Below, in pieces: positions 26,901 through 41,900 of a DNA stretch of 64,000 nt. The translations under genes were made by a program, and so were the position numbers. Source of the stretch: Pseudoips prasinana (lineage: Eukaryota > Arthropoda > Insecta > Lepidoptera > Nolidae). The notes below the pieces were generated by a model. The model saw nothing but the letters and a program-made list of their open reading frames with translations. It made no database searches and was not told the origin of the DNA. The DNA lies in contig OX621246.1 of the NCBI GenBank assembly GCA_951640165.1, positions 8,705,001 through 8,769,000 on the forward strand, written 5' to 3'. Numbering within the stretch: position 1 is the first letter of the stretch; each line of letters starts with the position of its first letter.

Positions 26901-29900
26901 GTTCTAACTAATTGTTTTACAATCGCTGAGAATCATGAAAACAGATCCTGGAAATCTGTTATCGGTGAAGTCCAACTAGCCTTGAATTGTACTGTCTCGA
27001 AAAGTACGGGTAAAAGTCCATTCCAGTTGTTGTTAGGCTGTAATAAGACACCGCCCAAATTAAACTATTTTGCGATACATCCCGATACTAGCAACGAACA
27101 AAATTTGTTCGAAATAAGACAAACGGCTAAGAGTAGGATGGACGAGCAGGCGACAAAAGATAAAATTCGTTACGATGCTAATAAAGCCGCTATTCATCCT
27201 TTCGCAGTTGGTGATCTAGTTCTAGTTCAGAAAAATCCCCGAATAATTAATAAGTTAAGTGAAAAATTTAATGGCCCATGCAAAATTACTAACGTCTACC
27301 CGAATGAGCGTTACTTGGTTGAACCATTATCTGGGGGACGGGCCCAATATGTGTGCCATGAACGATTACGTAAATATCCAGCTAGTTTACCTGAATTGTC
27401 AGGATGTCTTGATCATGTAGAACCCATAATTGAATAGTTTTATTTAATTATGGAACAAATCGTATTGATTATTTTGGTATTATAATTTGATGTAATTAGT
27501 CATTTGGATTGAATTACTGTATTGAAGAAGATATTTGAGTTGAAGCGATAATTACATTGTTTTGTTGAACGTAAACCTGTGTTAATAAGACTTATGTTCA
27601 TTGCTGATTGATAAAATGTTTTATTTATACTGAAAGCTACTACGCTTTATTGAAGGGTGGATTGAAAGCCTTATCGCTTTGTCCTGATGTCCTGCTGAAA
27701 GCTTTGCAGTAAGGTTGGGCTCATCTGTCTTGACCCAAGGTTAATGCTGAAAGCTTCAACGCTTTGCAATGTGTGAGAGGTACGCCCTCTAACTAATGAT
27801 GAAAGCTTTAACGCTTTGTGGTAAATGCTGAAAGCCTTTACGCTTTGCTTTGTGTAACATTGAAAGCTGCTTGTAACGCTTTGTGTCCTTGCCAAACTGA
27901 AGAGCTGTAATTCATGCTGATTATGTCAGCGAGGAACAACGCGAGAGCGCGTTGATTGTCAGAATGGTCGTGTGGGAGAAATAAATTAAATGGATTGTTT
28001 ACGTACAAGCGACGCCATCTATTAGCGTTTGGAAAACACTACTCACTGAGTCAGTAGTTCGAGTCAAGATTGTCTATGAACTGTCGCATGTGACGTTTGA
28101 CGTCTGTCACTTGTCTAAGTGACATTAGTGTGTTAGCGACACGACACAGTTGGCATACAGAGCTCGACCGCGCCGGGTGTGCGCACTGATTCTAACCTAA
28201 AACTTTTTATTATTTGAACCACGTGCATGATGGCGGACACCGACGATGTTTCGGAGTTAAATCCGTCAGAATCTCCGACATATATATATATATATATATA
28301 TAATAGCTACTGGGCCAAGGCTTCATATACGTTTGCCCATTCTCCTTTGGTCTTAAAAAAAATATTATCAAAGACTTCTTTTGAATAAGAAAACAACACA
28401 CATAAAGTAATTTAAAATAATTTGTAAACTTGTTGCAATCGTTCAATTAAAATACGAATTTAAAAACAAAGGAAAAATATTGTCTTTTTTTGCTTTTTAT
28501 GTCCCATACTGAAGGAGTGATATTTATTCTTCGTGTGCGAGCTCTGGCGCATGTTAATTGCGCAGGTGCTGAGTTAGATACTTGTATTTACGATTTTCAC
28601 GCGAATATAGCTTTGATACCTTTACCTTATTTTTTTTAAGACATCGCCCGCATTAGGTGTCGCGGGGTACTTTGCAAACATATTATATGTGTAGTGTACA
28701 ACAAAATACGGACACAAATTACGTCCAGACTCCGAACAACACAAATAGTTGTCCGGCGCGGGACTCAAACCCTCGACACGAAGCGGCGACTGTCTTAGCC
28801 GATTCGCCACACGTGAAGTCAAGTTTTAATTTTTTTTAAACCACTTGATTTTTTTTATTAATATATACAACATTTAACTTAATTAACGCACACCCTGAAA
28901 GTAGTTTGTCCAGAATCGTTTACTGAATCGATTTATATCATTTTTAATATAGATAATTTTTTTCCCAAAATAATTAAAACTACGGAAATTACGTATTATG
29001 ATTACAACATAATATTCTAATTGGGGTGTTTGAGGGTGTGCGTCAATTACGTTACATGTTGTATACGGTGTTTTTGTTATATCTCTTAACTTTAGGGTTT
29101 ATATTCAATTCGTAAAAATATGCATTTCTGGAATATTCAAAGACTTCCTGTACGTCTTTGAATATGCCTAAAATGCAAAGGTTCGAAAATATTAATCATA
29201 ATTAATTAAGCTAAAAATTGTCACTCGTATGACGTATCTTTAATTTCGAACGATGTTAAATTTCGCAGTACCCAGCAACCTGTAGTTTAAGTAGCGGGAT
29301 AACGCCACGCTGCTTGTAAACATACACCTTGCTTTTTATGTTAATTTCATAGACAAATATGCCACACTGTCATATTTCACGTAAGGGTGTTTTTATTAGT
29401 TATTAGTAATCATGACTCTGTGGAATAATTTTGCATTAATAATGTAAAACAATCATAATTAAAAACCAATTCATATGTCATTTGATTCTTTGGTCTCATT
29501 CATACTTAGTTATGGGATATCTAAAATGTTACTAGGTAAAGCAGAAATGTACATGTAATCAGACTATAGTATCGAACAAAATATTTTATTCAAAGTATAT
29601 TTTTACTTCTCAAAAACAAAGTTCCGTTCAATTGAACCCGACGGGTTCAGACCCAATTGAATGGCAATCAAAATATCAAATAAGTTTCTGGATAAATAGA
29701 TCTTGTTATGCTTTTTTTTGTTTACAACCATTAATACAAAATAGAGTTGTGCGACCCATAATTATACTATAAGAGGAAATACCTTAGCTTACTTCTCTTG
29801 GTAAAACGCCTTTTTTGCATATATAGCAATCTATCTTTGAAATAAACAAAAACTTACCTAAGGATGGCATGAAATCTCTTTCTTTTGTACGGCAAGCGGC

Positions 29901-32900
29901 GAGGTTGTCTGGACATAAGTTCCACAATTTTGTCAGTTCATTGCTGAAAGGAAAGTGGCACTTAAATTTAAACTCTATTACAGAACTATATAATCATAAT
30001 TATTATTATTATTATTCAAGGCTTATTGTACTTCGCTTTACACCTGCAGTCTATGGATCAAGTTCACTCTAAAATCCTACTGTGCCCTCCGCGTACAGTT
30101 CAACAATGCATTCAGGGCTATGTTGGGACTACCTCGCTACTGCAGTGCCTCAGCTATGTTCGCCGAAGCGCGAACTGATTGTTTTTATACAACAATACGC
30201 AAGCGCGGCACATCGCTGGTGCGCAGGGTGCGAGCTAGTTCCAACATAGTGCTGAAAATGATAGCGGACAGGATTGACTGTCCGTTTATAAGAAGGTGCT
30301 GCGACATGCATATCGTAGCGGCGAAATGTAAATAATATTATATTTTATTACTAACACCTAGGCTAAGTTTTACTAACAATTATGAGTTTTTATAAACTTG
30401 AAATAAACGTTTTATTATTATTATTATTATAACACCAACATCCCATGGGCGTTATTTCTAAATCCATTTGATAGTTATTGTTTTTTAAAACTTTTTATTG
30501 TTATACATAATATTATTTTGTTTAGATCCTTAACTTAAGTCTATAGAGTTCAAAATATGATGTCATCTATGCTGCTATTGTTTTTTGGAAAGAATTAAGA
30601 GTTCCAAACAAAACTGAGCTCTCGGATCTCTCTCGATCTCGGATACAATGAGCATATACTCTTATCTATATTTTATTTTATTTGATAGGGTATGCTTCCA
30701 AGATGGTACTAGTACGGTAATGGTACTTAGGAAATATAAATAACGAAATATAAAAAATTAAGTAAATTTTTAGTTTTTAAAACAGTAATAACATAAATAA
30801 GATAATCGTTAAATTAATACTAACTTGCCCATATAGGATTTGTTCTGGCCCTCATATTCCCGTATAATATCACCGACGGGTCTCCGACGTTTTGATGGCC
30901 TCTTGACCTCATCTGCAGGCTCGACTTGTACTGGAACCTTTGGCTTTTGGAACTCTGCAATAGAAACCATATGGGTAAGTAACAATGCTTATATTATCTT
31001 ATACATTTTGACAAAAGAAGTATACCTGGCCTGTGTGAATGGGACAACCGGAGGGGGAAGACCTCGTAGAACATTCTCTTACCAAATCGGAGACGTTCTC
31101 AAGAAAGGCCAGGTCAGACAGAAGTACCCTAAACCGGCGGGCATGTATGAAGAATATAACAACAGTAAACGAAGCAAAAGAGGTGTGCAAAGAATGTGAC
31201 AAACGGAAATCTGTTGTGTCTTCCTACCCCTCTGGGAAACAAGCATGAGTCTATGTATGTATGTGTACATAGTGTCATCCATCATCAGAAAATATAGCTC
31301 TGTTAGTTTAATAAATTTAAGTTATAATATAAGGATCAATAAAACAGATGAGCACACAATTAAACAATTACAATGTAAATCAATAAATCTATTCACATGT
31401 TTAATTTGAATCAAATCATAGATAAAACAGATAAACCTGCAACTCTATACTTGTGGCTCTATATTTGCTATTCCTTGGCAATGTGGATAAAAATGGCGTT
31501 ATTCGTTGCATACATCATAAAGGCCACCTGCAGAATATCATTTCTATAAATAAGAGTGTTGGTAAGTCAGTACTGATATTTGCTTTTTGTATATAATTTA
31601 ATATCCTGGGCCATTATTTACACACGGCCATCTGATCCCAAAATAAGCAGGCGTTGTACTATGGAAACCAGATAACTGATATAGATAGAGATTACACCCA
31701 GACTCAGGACAAACAGACATGTCCATAAATACAAATATCTGTCCTGGTGGGAATCGAACCTACGACCTGCGGCGTGTAAGGCAAGTATTTACCAACCGCG
31801 CCAAACCAACCAGTAAATGATTTTTAGACCAGACCCCCAACCCATAATGAACAACAAAACGATTATAGTGTGGAATAAACTCAGAGCTCTAAATGTGTGT
31901 GTTATAAACTGATAATATTCATTTCATTATAACTTACTTCTGGACATAGACAATTTTTCAATAAAAGGACTCTCCTCGAAGTTAAAATATGTTCCAGTTG
32001 AGGTATACTGAGCTATTGAAACAGCTGAGTAAATATTGTATAGTCCAATACACACGTCAAATTGTTTGAAACTCAACTCTACACATTCACAATACTTTGC
32101 TTATTTCTAGATATAAAATATTCATCCAACTGAATCGAATCGCATTTGAAAGCAAACTGCTCACAAATTACACAAAAAGGGTAGCTATATGAATATATTG
32201 CAACAGTTAAAGTAACGAGAATGTTCTATTATCTCAACTTACAGCTAAGTGACTATGGATTTGCAACTTGATCTGTCAAGTTGATTCAAAATTTCCAAGA
32301 ATACATACAATGTTGTTTGGTATAATATAATTCCATCTGCAATATGTTGTAGGAGTCAACACCATGCTTGGATTTGTTATTTTGCATTCCACAATTATCA
32401 AACATTTTTTGTCTAGTTGCTAAAAGATTTGAGCCCAGGTTTGTTTACAAAGTTTTTAAGCAGAGCCTGGCTCAAGTATAGTTTCCGTTTTTTTTTTCTT
32501 TTAATAAAAAGACAACGCCCGCACTAGGGAATCTAATCCCTGTGTCGCGGGGTACTTTACAAACACATAATAGATGGACACACATTACATCCCGACTCAA
32601 AACAACTATTTATGGGTCACACAAATAGTTGTCCGGCGCGGGACTCGAACCCGCGACGCGAAGCGGCGAGGCGACTGCCTTAGCCGCTGCGCCACATATG
32701 CAGTCGTGTTAGAATATTAAAATAAGAATGTAGTACCTATAGTTTGTATGCTGTGCATTAAATTCTATTATTTATAATGATCTCTGGGACATTCATCAGT
32801 TCAGCACTATATACAACTCACTGTGTGCAAAATGTTTAGACCATTACTAACAGGGATGTGAGGTGTTCAAGGATCGTGACAAATGAAAGTCCATTGACTC

Positions 32901-35900
32901 TGCCTACCCCTCTGGGAAACAGGCGTGAGTCTATGTATGTATTGCTAACAGATGTCATGCATATCTGGAGAGACTATATAAAGTGATCATATATAAACAA
33001 ATAGGCTTAACTTATTTAAGAGCCTGTTTCACAATGTCCAGATAAAGTCCCGAATAAGCTACATGCAACTTATCTATCGAATAAAGACATTGTTTGAGTT
33101 TCATAATCCATAAGTAGACCTAACTGGCAAATAAACTGCAAAGTAAACTATTGGTCAGATCAAGCTTCAGGTAGCGAATTATTTTTTATTTATTTTTTTA
33201 ATTATGGCAATCTGCCGATTATTTCAGCAATTTCTGCCAGTATCATGTAATGGTTGCTCATGAGTAATTATACAGAATTTAAAAAACTTTTAACAAATTG
33301 TGGAAGTATTTATGGACCTGGAACAAAGACAAACACAAAATAAGTGTTAGTAGATTAATATATACGTACTATACCTAGCTAATTTTACATTAAAATATAC
33401 AATACATATGATATTCCTACAACTTAATCTTGTTAGTATATATGTATTTAATAAACATATTGATAATTTGGGGGTCAGGGAAGAATGAAAAAAGATGTCT
33501 AACATTGGCTGGGCGTTGAATTTTTAATTTTGAGATGACTTGTTCAAAGGAGTGTTAGTTAGTTAGTTAGTTAGTTGGGCGATAGGTTTCCGCACTTAGC
33601 CTCCCAATTGGGCCATTGTGCGTGATACTTGTTTGGCAACTCGAACCATTTTAGTTCCATCCAGAAGTCCAGGAGATTCAGAGAGAGAAGTCATTTACGG
33701 GGCAACCTATCTTGGGTGTATATGCTACGGCTCGCCTGTGTGGGCTGATAGGGCTACCATCGGAGCTGCTCGCCGTAAATTACTACAAAGCCAGAGGTTG
33801 GCGTTGATATTTCTGTGTAAAGCCTATAGAACAGTGAGCACAGAGGCCCTACCTGTCCTAGCGGGTGTACTACCGGTTGATCTTGAAGTACAAAGACGAG
33901 AAGCAATGTATTATTCTACGCGCGATAATTTAGAAAATGATTTCTTATCATTACGCGACCGTGCGAAAATAACCAGGCTATTTATGCCAATAGCTGACTT
34001 AAATAACGAACTACTAAATGAATGGCAATGTAGATGGAATACGTCAACCAAGGGTCGCCATCTGCACCAGTTCTTTCCGGACGTACGCGAACGGTTAAAT
34101 AAAACTTGGCTAATCATAGACCATTGTGTTGCACAATTTCTTACCGGACACGGCAATTTTAAAAGTAAATTGTATAGTTTCAAATTAGTATCTTCACCAA
34201 TCTGTCTGTGCTCAACATCCAGTAACGAATATGAACAAACTGCTCACCACATCCTGTGGGAGTGTGATCTCTGGCAAAATCAGCGTGATATTATGTTAAA
34301 CAGCTTGCAACCAAACAGCTTGCAATATCTGGAGTAGTTTATTATACGGATCTTGTAGCAACAAGGAACAACTTCCGTGCGTTTAAGCGTTTTTGCCATA
34401 CCTACTATTGGAATCAAATATAACAGCTCACTTAGGACCCTTAAATTGATCCTCGGTGCTTTTGCAGCTGGCTTCTCTAGTTGCAAATCTCTCATTTTAT
34501 GAGGCTATAGCCTCTTTACATCATTCTGTCTCCCGCTTTGCTCTGGAGGGAAGTGGAACTATTCATTTTCTAACTCCTCCTTTTTTCTGTTTCTGATTAA
34601 ATTCGTTGCGGGATCCAAGACAGTTAAAGCGATTCCCCGGGACATGCCTGAGCTTCACCGCTCAGTGTCATTTCATTGTGTGCCACTGTTGATCCTGGCT
34701 TACAGGAGTTGCAGTGGTGGGTAAGAGGGCGGGACTAGTCCCGTTTAAAAAAAAATAAAAAAAAATAATTCAGTAGACACCAGCACCATTCAAAGGAGTG
34801 TGTGCCATATAATTGACAATTTAAAAAGATGTGATCCAAGGAACCTTCATCTAGACCACACTCACGTAGAGAATTGTCTCTAACTCTAACTTTATGTAAA
34901 AATACTGGAGTGCAACAAAAACCAAGACGGATTCTACATATAACCGATGTAACGCTTTTGCTCAGCTTTTTATATTTATAAAACCATGGTTTAACTGGGA
35001 TTTCTGGTTGGATTGATGCATATTTACTACCCTTAATCTATCTTGATTTAACCCAGGATGCCTGCCAAGACTTACGGAGATCAATCTTTGCATTATGTAA
35101 TAAATCATAGACATGAACAGAGAAGTATTTCATGTCGGCAATAGTACTCGAAACAACCGCTTTAGCAGCCTCGTCCGCACATTCATTGCCACTGATACCC
35201 ATGTGAGCAGGAATCCATGCAAGTAAAACCTAAATTCCTTTTACGGTGCATAAATATAACGATTTTTTAATTTCCATTACTATAGGACTTCGGAGATTAT
35301 CCTTGAAAGGGTTTTTTACTAAGGCTTCCAGGGCACTTTTGGAATCAGAAAAAATAATTGCCTTGGTAATTACCACATGAGCTAAAATAAACTGACATGC
35401 CTCCAGAATACCAATACACTCACCAGTGAATACTGATGCTTCTGGAGGACATTGGAACTGAAGAGTGATATGCGAATTTGAATAGAAGACTGATACACCA
35501 GTTTTACCATCTGATTCTAGTTTAGATGCATCAGTAAAGAACCTGTGGTAATCCTGCCATTTATCCTGGATCAAGGAAGAGAATAATATATTAGCCTGAA
35601 TAGTGTCCTTAGACAAACCAATGTATGGTATATAATTTGGAATAAAGTCCACTATTTCATATGTAGTACTATATAACGGAAAATTTGCACAATGGTAAAT
35701 GGGAGCAGTTACCTCAAGTCCTCGCATTTTTCAGAATGAATTTAAAATTAAAGGGGGGTCCTTATTCTTCCAACAGTCTTCCCGTATGCATTGATTGTCC
35801 AAGTGAGATAATTTTGCTGTTAACTTATGATCTTTGAGGAAACATGCCTTGTAAATGAACCTATCAGCTAGATATTGTCGGCGCAGGATAATGGTAGGAT

Positions 35901-38900
35901 CACAGGTAGCAAATTAACTGATAGATAAGTTATCTGACAGATGTCATTCGATGCTTGTTCATGTGGTATTTATTGTTAGACTTGTGTTTTATTGCGAATA
36001 ATTATATAAAATGGTAATATATGATACTATTGAAGACGAAATTGATGAATGTTTGATCTTGTAACGGAACCGCGCATAAATCCGACATCGCTAAGAAAAA
36101 CACCACCGAAACACCGCAACAAACAAAATACATTTGTTGATATTAACATTTGACGTTATTTATTTGACTTTCGTACGTTTAATTTCACGCAAAAAAAATC
36201 AATTTATGTATGTATTTTTGTTTGATAAAATAATAGTTAGAAGATAAATTTGAAAATATTTATGCAAACCTGAAAATGGTAACCATAAAAAAATAGTAAA
36301 AAGATATTTTTAAGTGTGTTTATCATAAGAAATGTATTTATAGGTTGTCTGTTTCGTAAGACGGAACGACAAAATGCGACGATGCCAAACCTACCTGTTA
36401 GTAACTGCCGAATAGCTTATCTGGCAAATAAATTTATCAGGAAGGTGGTGGTGGTGAAACGCAATGTTTTTTATCCAGAACTTATATCTGTCAGTTTATT
36501 TATTTATTTATTAGTTAGCTATCCGACACTTTATTCGTACATTGTGAAACAGACCCTAAGTTTAAAGTAATTACCTGGACAACCATCATTTTTCCAGCTA
36601 TTCCAATGCTCTTCTCTCTTCAATATGCGTTTGACGCATTCGGCGAAGGTTTTCCCGTGCGGGGGAGTCTCGCCCAACAGCCGGTACACTAGGGATGTTG
36701 TCTCTTTCACCCAGTCCACTTGGTCTGTCTTTAATTCTTGTGACTCCCTGAACATAGTTTACAACTTATTCAACTGGCAAACTCATCAACATAATCACAG
36801 AAGTCAATAGTGAAGTGGTCCTCTTCTTTATCATAAGGGGAGTAGTTACCCTGCCATCAGAGTTGTTTAAGTGGCCCAGGAGGCCTCTGACAGGGCTTAT
36901 GGTCTTCTGGCTACCAGTACCAACACCTTAAGGTGTCCTTCGAAGCATGGCAACGCTCAGAAATTAAACCACTTTAACGGTCACCCATCTATGAACTGAC
37001 CTCCTGACTAGGTCCTTTACCTCGCCGAACAAGTGACGTGGTAATGTCAATGTGTTAGTGGCCAAACTACTTAGATAAATTTCATTACCAGATATGGCTA
37101 AGTATGTACATATGTATAAGATAAGATACATATTTTTTCTACATATCATTTTTGGACCAACCTGAAAACTTCACAAATGAAAGAGAAATTGCGTAACATA
37201 CATAAAAATAAAACATTCAGTCAATGGACAACCTCCTTCTATTGAATTTGGTTAAAAATTATTACATTACAGTAAAAGTATTCCAGCATTATAATATAGC
37301 TTTTTTTTTTATTTATAGTTAATAAAACTCTCGAAGCCAGCAAACTAACCTCGGCCCACTGATAGCACATATTTAGCATTGTTGCTTGCAACACACATAG
37401 CATTACTGAAATAGTCAGTGCTCTCCTCTTCCAAATGAGCACCAGCAACTTTATACCCATCATAATCATAACAACATTATAAAACAGTACAGTATAACCA
37501 AAATATCTCTGGGCTTTTTTTAAAGGTATACTATATGCTTTAACAAGCACCCCTCCACTTGTTGGACTTTATCCAAATACAGTCAGAAATTACTTAAAAA
37601 TAGAGGAGTTTAGTTTGAAGCTACAGCAATAGTTTTCTATCAAGTATTAGCCAATCTAGCATTTACCATCTATGCAAGAAAACATTGGTTCTGGAGCCAA
37701 TATCAAACTATAATATGAATCAGTTTCATTAATCTATTTTACAGATTTTGTTGGAGAATTTTGGTTGTACTGTAGAACAGTTTTAGTAGTTTGGATTTGG
37801 TTTGGACCTGATTTAAATACATATATTTTTCTATTGTAGCTTATTGAAAAGGACAGGGCATATAGTTACCACCACACCAAAACACATAGATTTTAGGTTT
37901 GCGAAAAACACATTCAAAGTTTCAATACATGGGGGACAATCATATTGATGCTTGGGAGACACATTCACCAGATTTTTATAAAATTAGAAAGTTGTCTGCT
38001 AATGTAAGCAGAGGATCACTTAGGCACTTCATGCCTTTGCCATAGTGTAGAATGTCACCTGTATATGTATGTGTATGCCCTGTCCTTTTCAATAAGCTAC
38101 AATAGAAAAATATGTGTATTTAAATCAGGTTGTGTATAAGACAGAATTACAGGCTTAGTAAATTTAACTAAGCATATTACTTACATTTTAAACTTAACTG
38201 TAGACGTCAAATACTGGAACAGTATCAAGAACTGTATTAACACACATCTTCTGAAATTGGAATCAGACAACTGTAGCTCCAATAACTTCTGGTTTGTGAG
38301 AAACTTGGCAAAGTAGTGCTGTTCTTTAGATTCCTGCATTTCAACATCAGAATTTACTGCTTTGAGGAGGTTCAGTTTGGATTTCTGCAACTCTATAGCT
38401 TCCAGCTTGTAGGATGAGAAAGCTGACAGCACACTGCCTGAGTGCTGTAAGAAGAGGACATCATCAACAAACAGTAATAAACATTGTTCTTATTTCTAAT
38501 TATAAATACCATTCCATATTAGCGTTTTGGCTTGCAAATGTCTCACACATAATAATTAATTGAATTTTTTTAACAAACTAAATGAAGGTAATTATTGAAT
38601 GTCTTTAAATTTATTTCATAGTGAGAGAATATATGTGGTTGCTTAATGTAATTTAACATCAAAGTATTCCTTGCTTGTGTAAAAAGCTTTACTTAAAAGG
38701 TATTCAGAAAGCGCTTTCTTAAATTCAATATTGCAATCTAAATCTGCCAGGTTCTAAGGTAATTTTATTATATATCCTGGGGGCCATACAGAAAACAATT
38801 CCATCTTAGAGACTTGTTCTATGCAGAGGTATGCATAACTTATTCTTTAGTCTCTTGCTTTTTAGGTACTCAAAAATAACCTGACAAACATAAATAACCT

Positions 38901-41900
38901 CATAAAGATACAGGCAAGGAAATGTCAATATACTACATTTCATATATATAAGGTTTGCAAGAATCTGTCTGTTTGAGGTGACCTTTGCTTATTTAACATT
39001 GTGTTTATCAGTCAGTATTTCAATCAAATATACTCCTCAAAAGAAAAATTTCTAGTTCTGACAAGTTATCTAGACTAAATAGCTAAATTATATGTGAGCA
39101 TTTCTCAAAAAAAAATGTACTTTCTATCTTATTCTCTGTCCCATGTTTTCAATTTTGTTTTTCTATACATAAAATAGATCATTACTAGTTTCTACTAAAT
39201 TATATAATTAGTAAGTTAATTGCTCTAAATAAAAAAAATTAAAATGTATAAATACAATAAGAATTTATAAAATATAAATTATTGAAAAATTCGGTTTTAT
39301 CTAGTTGTATGAAAAGTGAAGTGTCCCAATTTCATACCGTCCCAAACGATCGAATGTACTGACGTCCGGATATTCTAGAATCACTTAAATGTATTTATTA
39401 CAAAATAAAAGACCCCATTTAATTTATAAATAAATCTTTAGTCCTATAGAATAAATATATTTAATAAATAATTATTTTATTGTATCGCATAAAAAGTTCC
39501 TTTTCAGTTTTCTTCTTTTGTGACCGTAATTTTGGAAAATATCAACGCCGATTTGGTATAAATATGTTTTAGACTAGTGGCAGCATTAGCAAGATCAGCA
39601 TTCATCTTGTTTAAGTTTAGATATTTCTTTTGCGTGCCGTCCGGGAACATTGAATGTTGTCCGCCTGGTTGCTGGTCCGAAAAAAATCCTAACTTAGTTA
39701 CCCAACAATCAGAGCTAAGCTCCAATTTTATATTTTATTTCTCCTCGAGTACCATTAAAGCTCTTAATCTTGATTTCGAAAGTCAAATCATAAACGAGTT
39801 CTAGCTAGAGTTGTGCGCGAAAACAATTTTAATAATTTTTGTAACCTTAATTCGTTACCTCTTTTTTTGTTACTCTTGAGTGGTAACGTATAAATGGAAA
39901 AGTGAATAACAAAATATGAAATTGTTAGGCAGAGTATTGGCTGCCTGATTTTGAGTATAATTATGATGATGTAATTTTATCAGTTTTAATAAAATTAAAT
40001 ATTATATTTATATTTTAAAAAGAACTTAGACAGAATAAACTCAAAATACACCTCCAAAAAAAGTTAAACTAATTAAGTTAAGAAAACTAATATAGAGATT
40101 ATTATTATAGAAAAGGAATAAAAAAATAATAAACATTTATAAATATATGTATAGAGATTGATTGAGAGTAATATTCATGCTAACAATGTATAGTCCTAGA
40201 ATTTTTAAAAACCTTTAAACTGTCTAATCAGTCAGTGTTTATTATTATTAGATTATTACAAAGTATAAATGTTTCCTGACAGAGGTTCCTCTATCAATAT
40301 ATTTAAGTCAAATATAATTATTTGCACAACTCACAACTGTGAAGTCTAGGCTTAAGAAATCCTATTTTGTTTCCAGATTTCTATTTTTGTAACTGTCCCA
40401 TAAAAGCAGACGCATATTTCTTTTCTTTATTTACATATTTTTAACATAAATACATTTTTGTGATAAAAACTAAAATATATTGTTAGTCTTTATATTATGT
40501 ATATACAACGTGTAACAGAAAGTGTGAACGTAACTTAAGGGGGTTATAGGGTATCAGTACGGCTACCTATGGACGAAACTTCAAACAGAAATAATCATTT
40601 TTTATTCAACTAGTAATTTATTTTTCTATCGACCACCTAAATCAACAAGAAAGATTACCCACATTATGAACAACACTAAAAACTCAGCCGCAAGGGTAAT
40701 GAACCTTACCGCGAACTCTTTAGGTACCTACTACTTAGACTGTAAATAAAAAGTGTGGTTCTGTACAGTCACATAATTTATTACACGTGTTTATTTTAAG
40801 ATTCAATCAAATGTTTAACTGAATTTTTGCTCTAATTTTTAACGACTATTTAATCATTCATACTTTGATAACTAGGAAAAATTCACTTAATTTAATTTAA
40901 ATTGATATTCCGCAAGATGTTGGATCTAGGAAAAATAAATAATTTAATTGACTTATGTAACTGCAGATATTTTTTTGTGTGTTAAATAGTAAGAATATTA
41001 ATTTTTTCTTTCAGTATGTGAATTTAATCTGGCCGGAAACGAATAGGTACTTAATTTTTAATACAAACTAAACAGATAAACACACGCGGTACGACTACTG
41101 ATAAATTACGAAAAAATATGAATAATGTACTAGGCTCATATGAACATTAGGGGACATTTCGAATTCCGTCCTGATTTTGTCGCAAGGAACTCTAATACGG
41201 CGGCGAATACAAAGGATTGATGTAGGTAAATAATAAATGGTTAAATATTTTTTAATATTAGGTCTTTACCTATGAAATTGCCGTTCTGCAGTCCTGGCCA
41301 TTTCAAATCAAAATAACTTTTGTTTGGCTAAGAATTCTAATTTCAAATTAATTTTATTTTAAAAACATGGATGATTTTTTCCAAAAGTAGTCATTTCTTT
41401 ATTGATTAGTGTTACATTTTCATCGCATTTCAATCTTTTTCGTCATCATGGATACGTTAAAAATTCGAGTAATTATGGAATATGAGTACCGTCGTGGCAG
41501 CAACGCGGCACAAGCGGCACGCAACATCAACGACGTTTACGGAGCTAACACTACAAACCAACGCACCACCTGTTATTGGTTTGCTCGCTTCCGTTCTGGA
41601 AATTTCGACCTGAAAAATGAACCTCGCGGTCGTCCGAAGACTTTGGTCGACAATGACGAATTAAAGGCGGTTGTGGAAGCTGATGATACACAATCTACGG
41701 CTGAATTAGCAGCAGCTTTCGAAGTTAGCGTCAAAACAATATTGGTCCATTTGCGTCAAATTGGCAAGGTAAAAAAGCTTGACAAATGGGTGCCCCACGA
41801 ACTCAATGATCGCCAGCGCGAAGTACGCGTCGAGACGTGCCTTGCACTGCTCAACAGACACACAAATGAAGGAATTTTGAACCGCATTGTTACCTGCGAT

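Noticed and set aside
27631..27886. CRISPR-like or tandem array in the Gypsy 3' region
   Set aside because: Spacing is irregular, copies are degenerate, and the position between pol and LTR points to a retroelement noncoding region.
27438..27970. Envelope gene of a retrovirus-like Gypsy element
   Set aside because: No open frame or membrane-protein features exist between pol and the LTR.
36316..36570. 84-codon open frame
   Set aside because: AT-rich intron sequence with a run of TTTA repeats and no recognisable domain.
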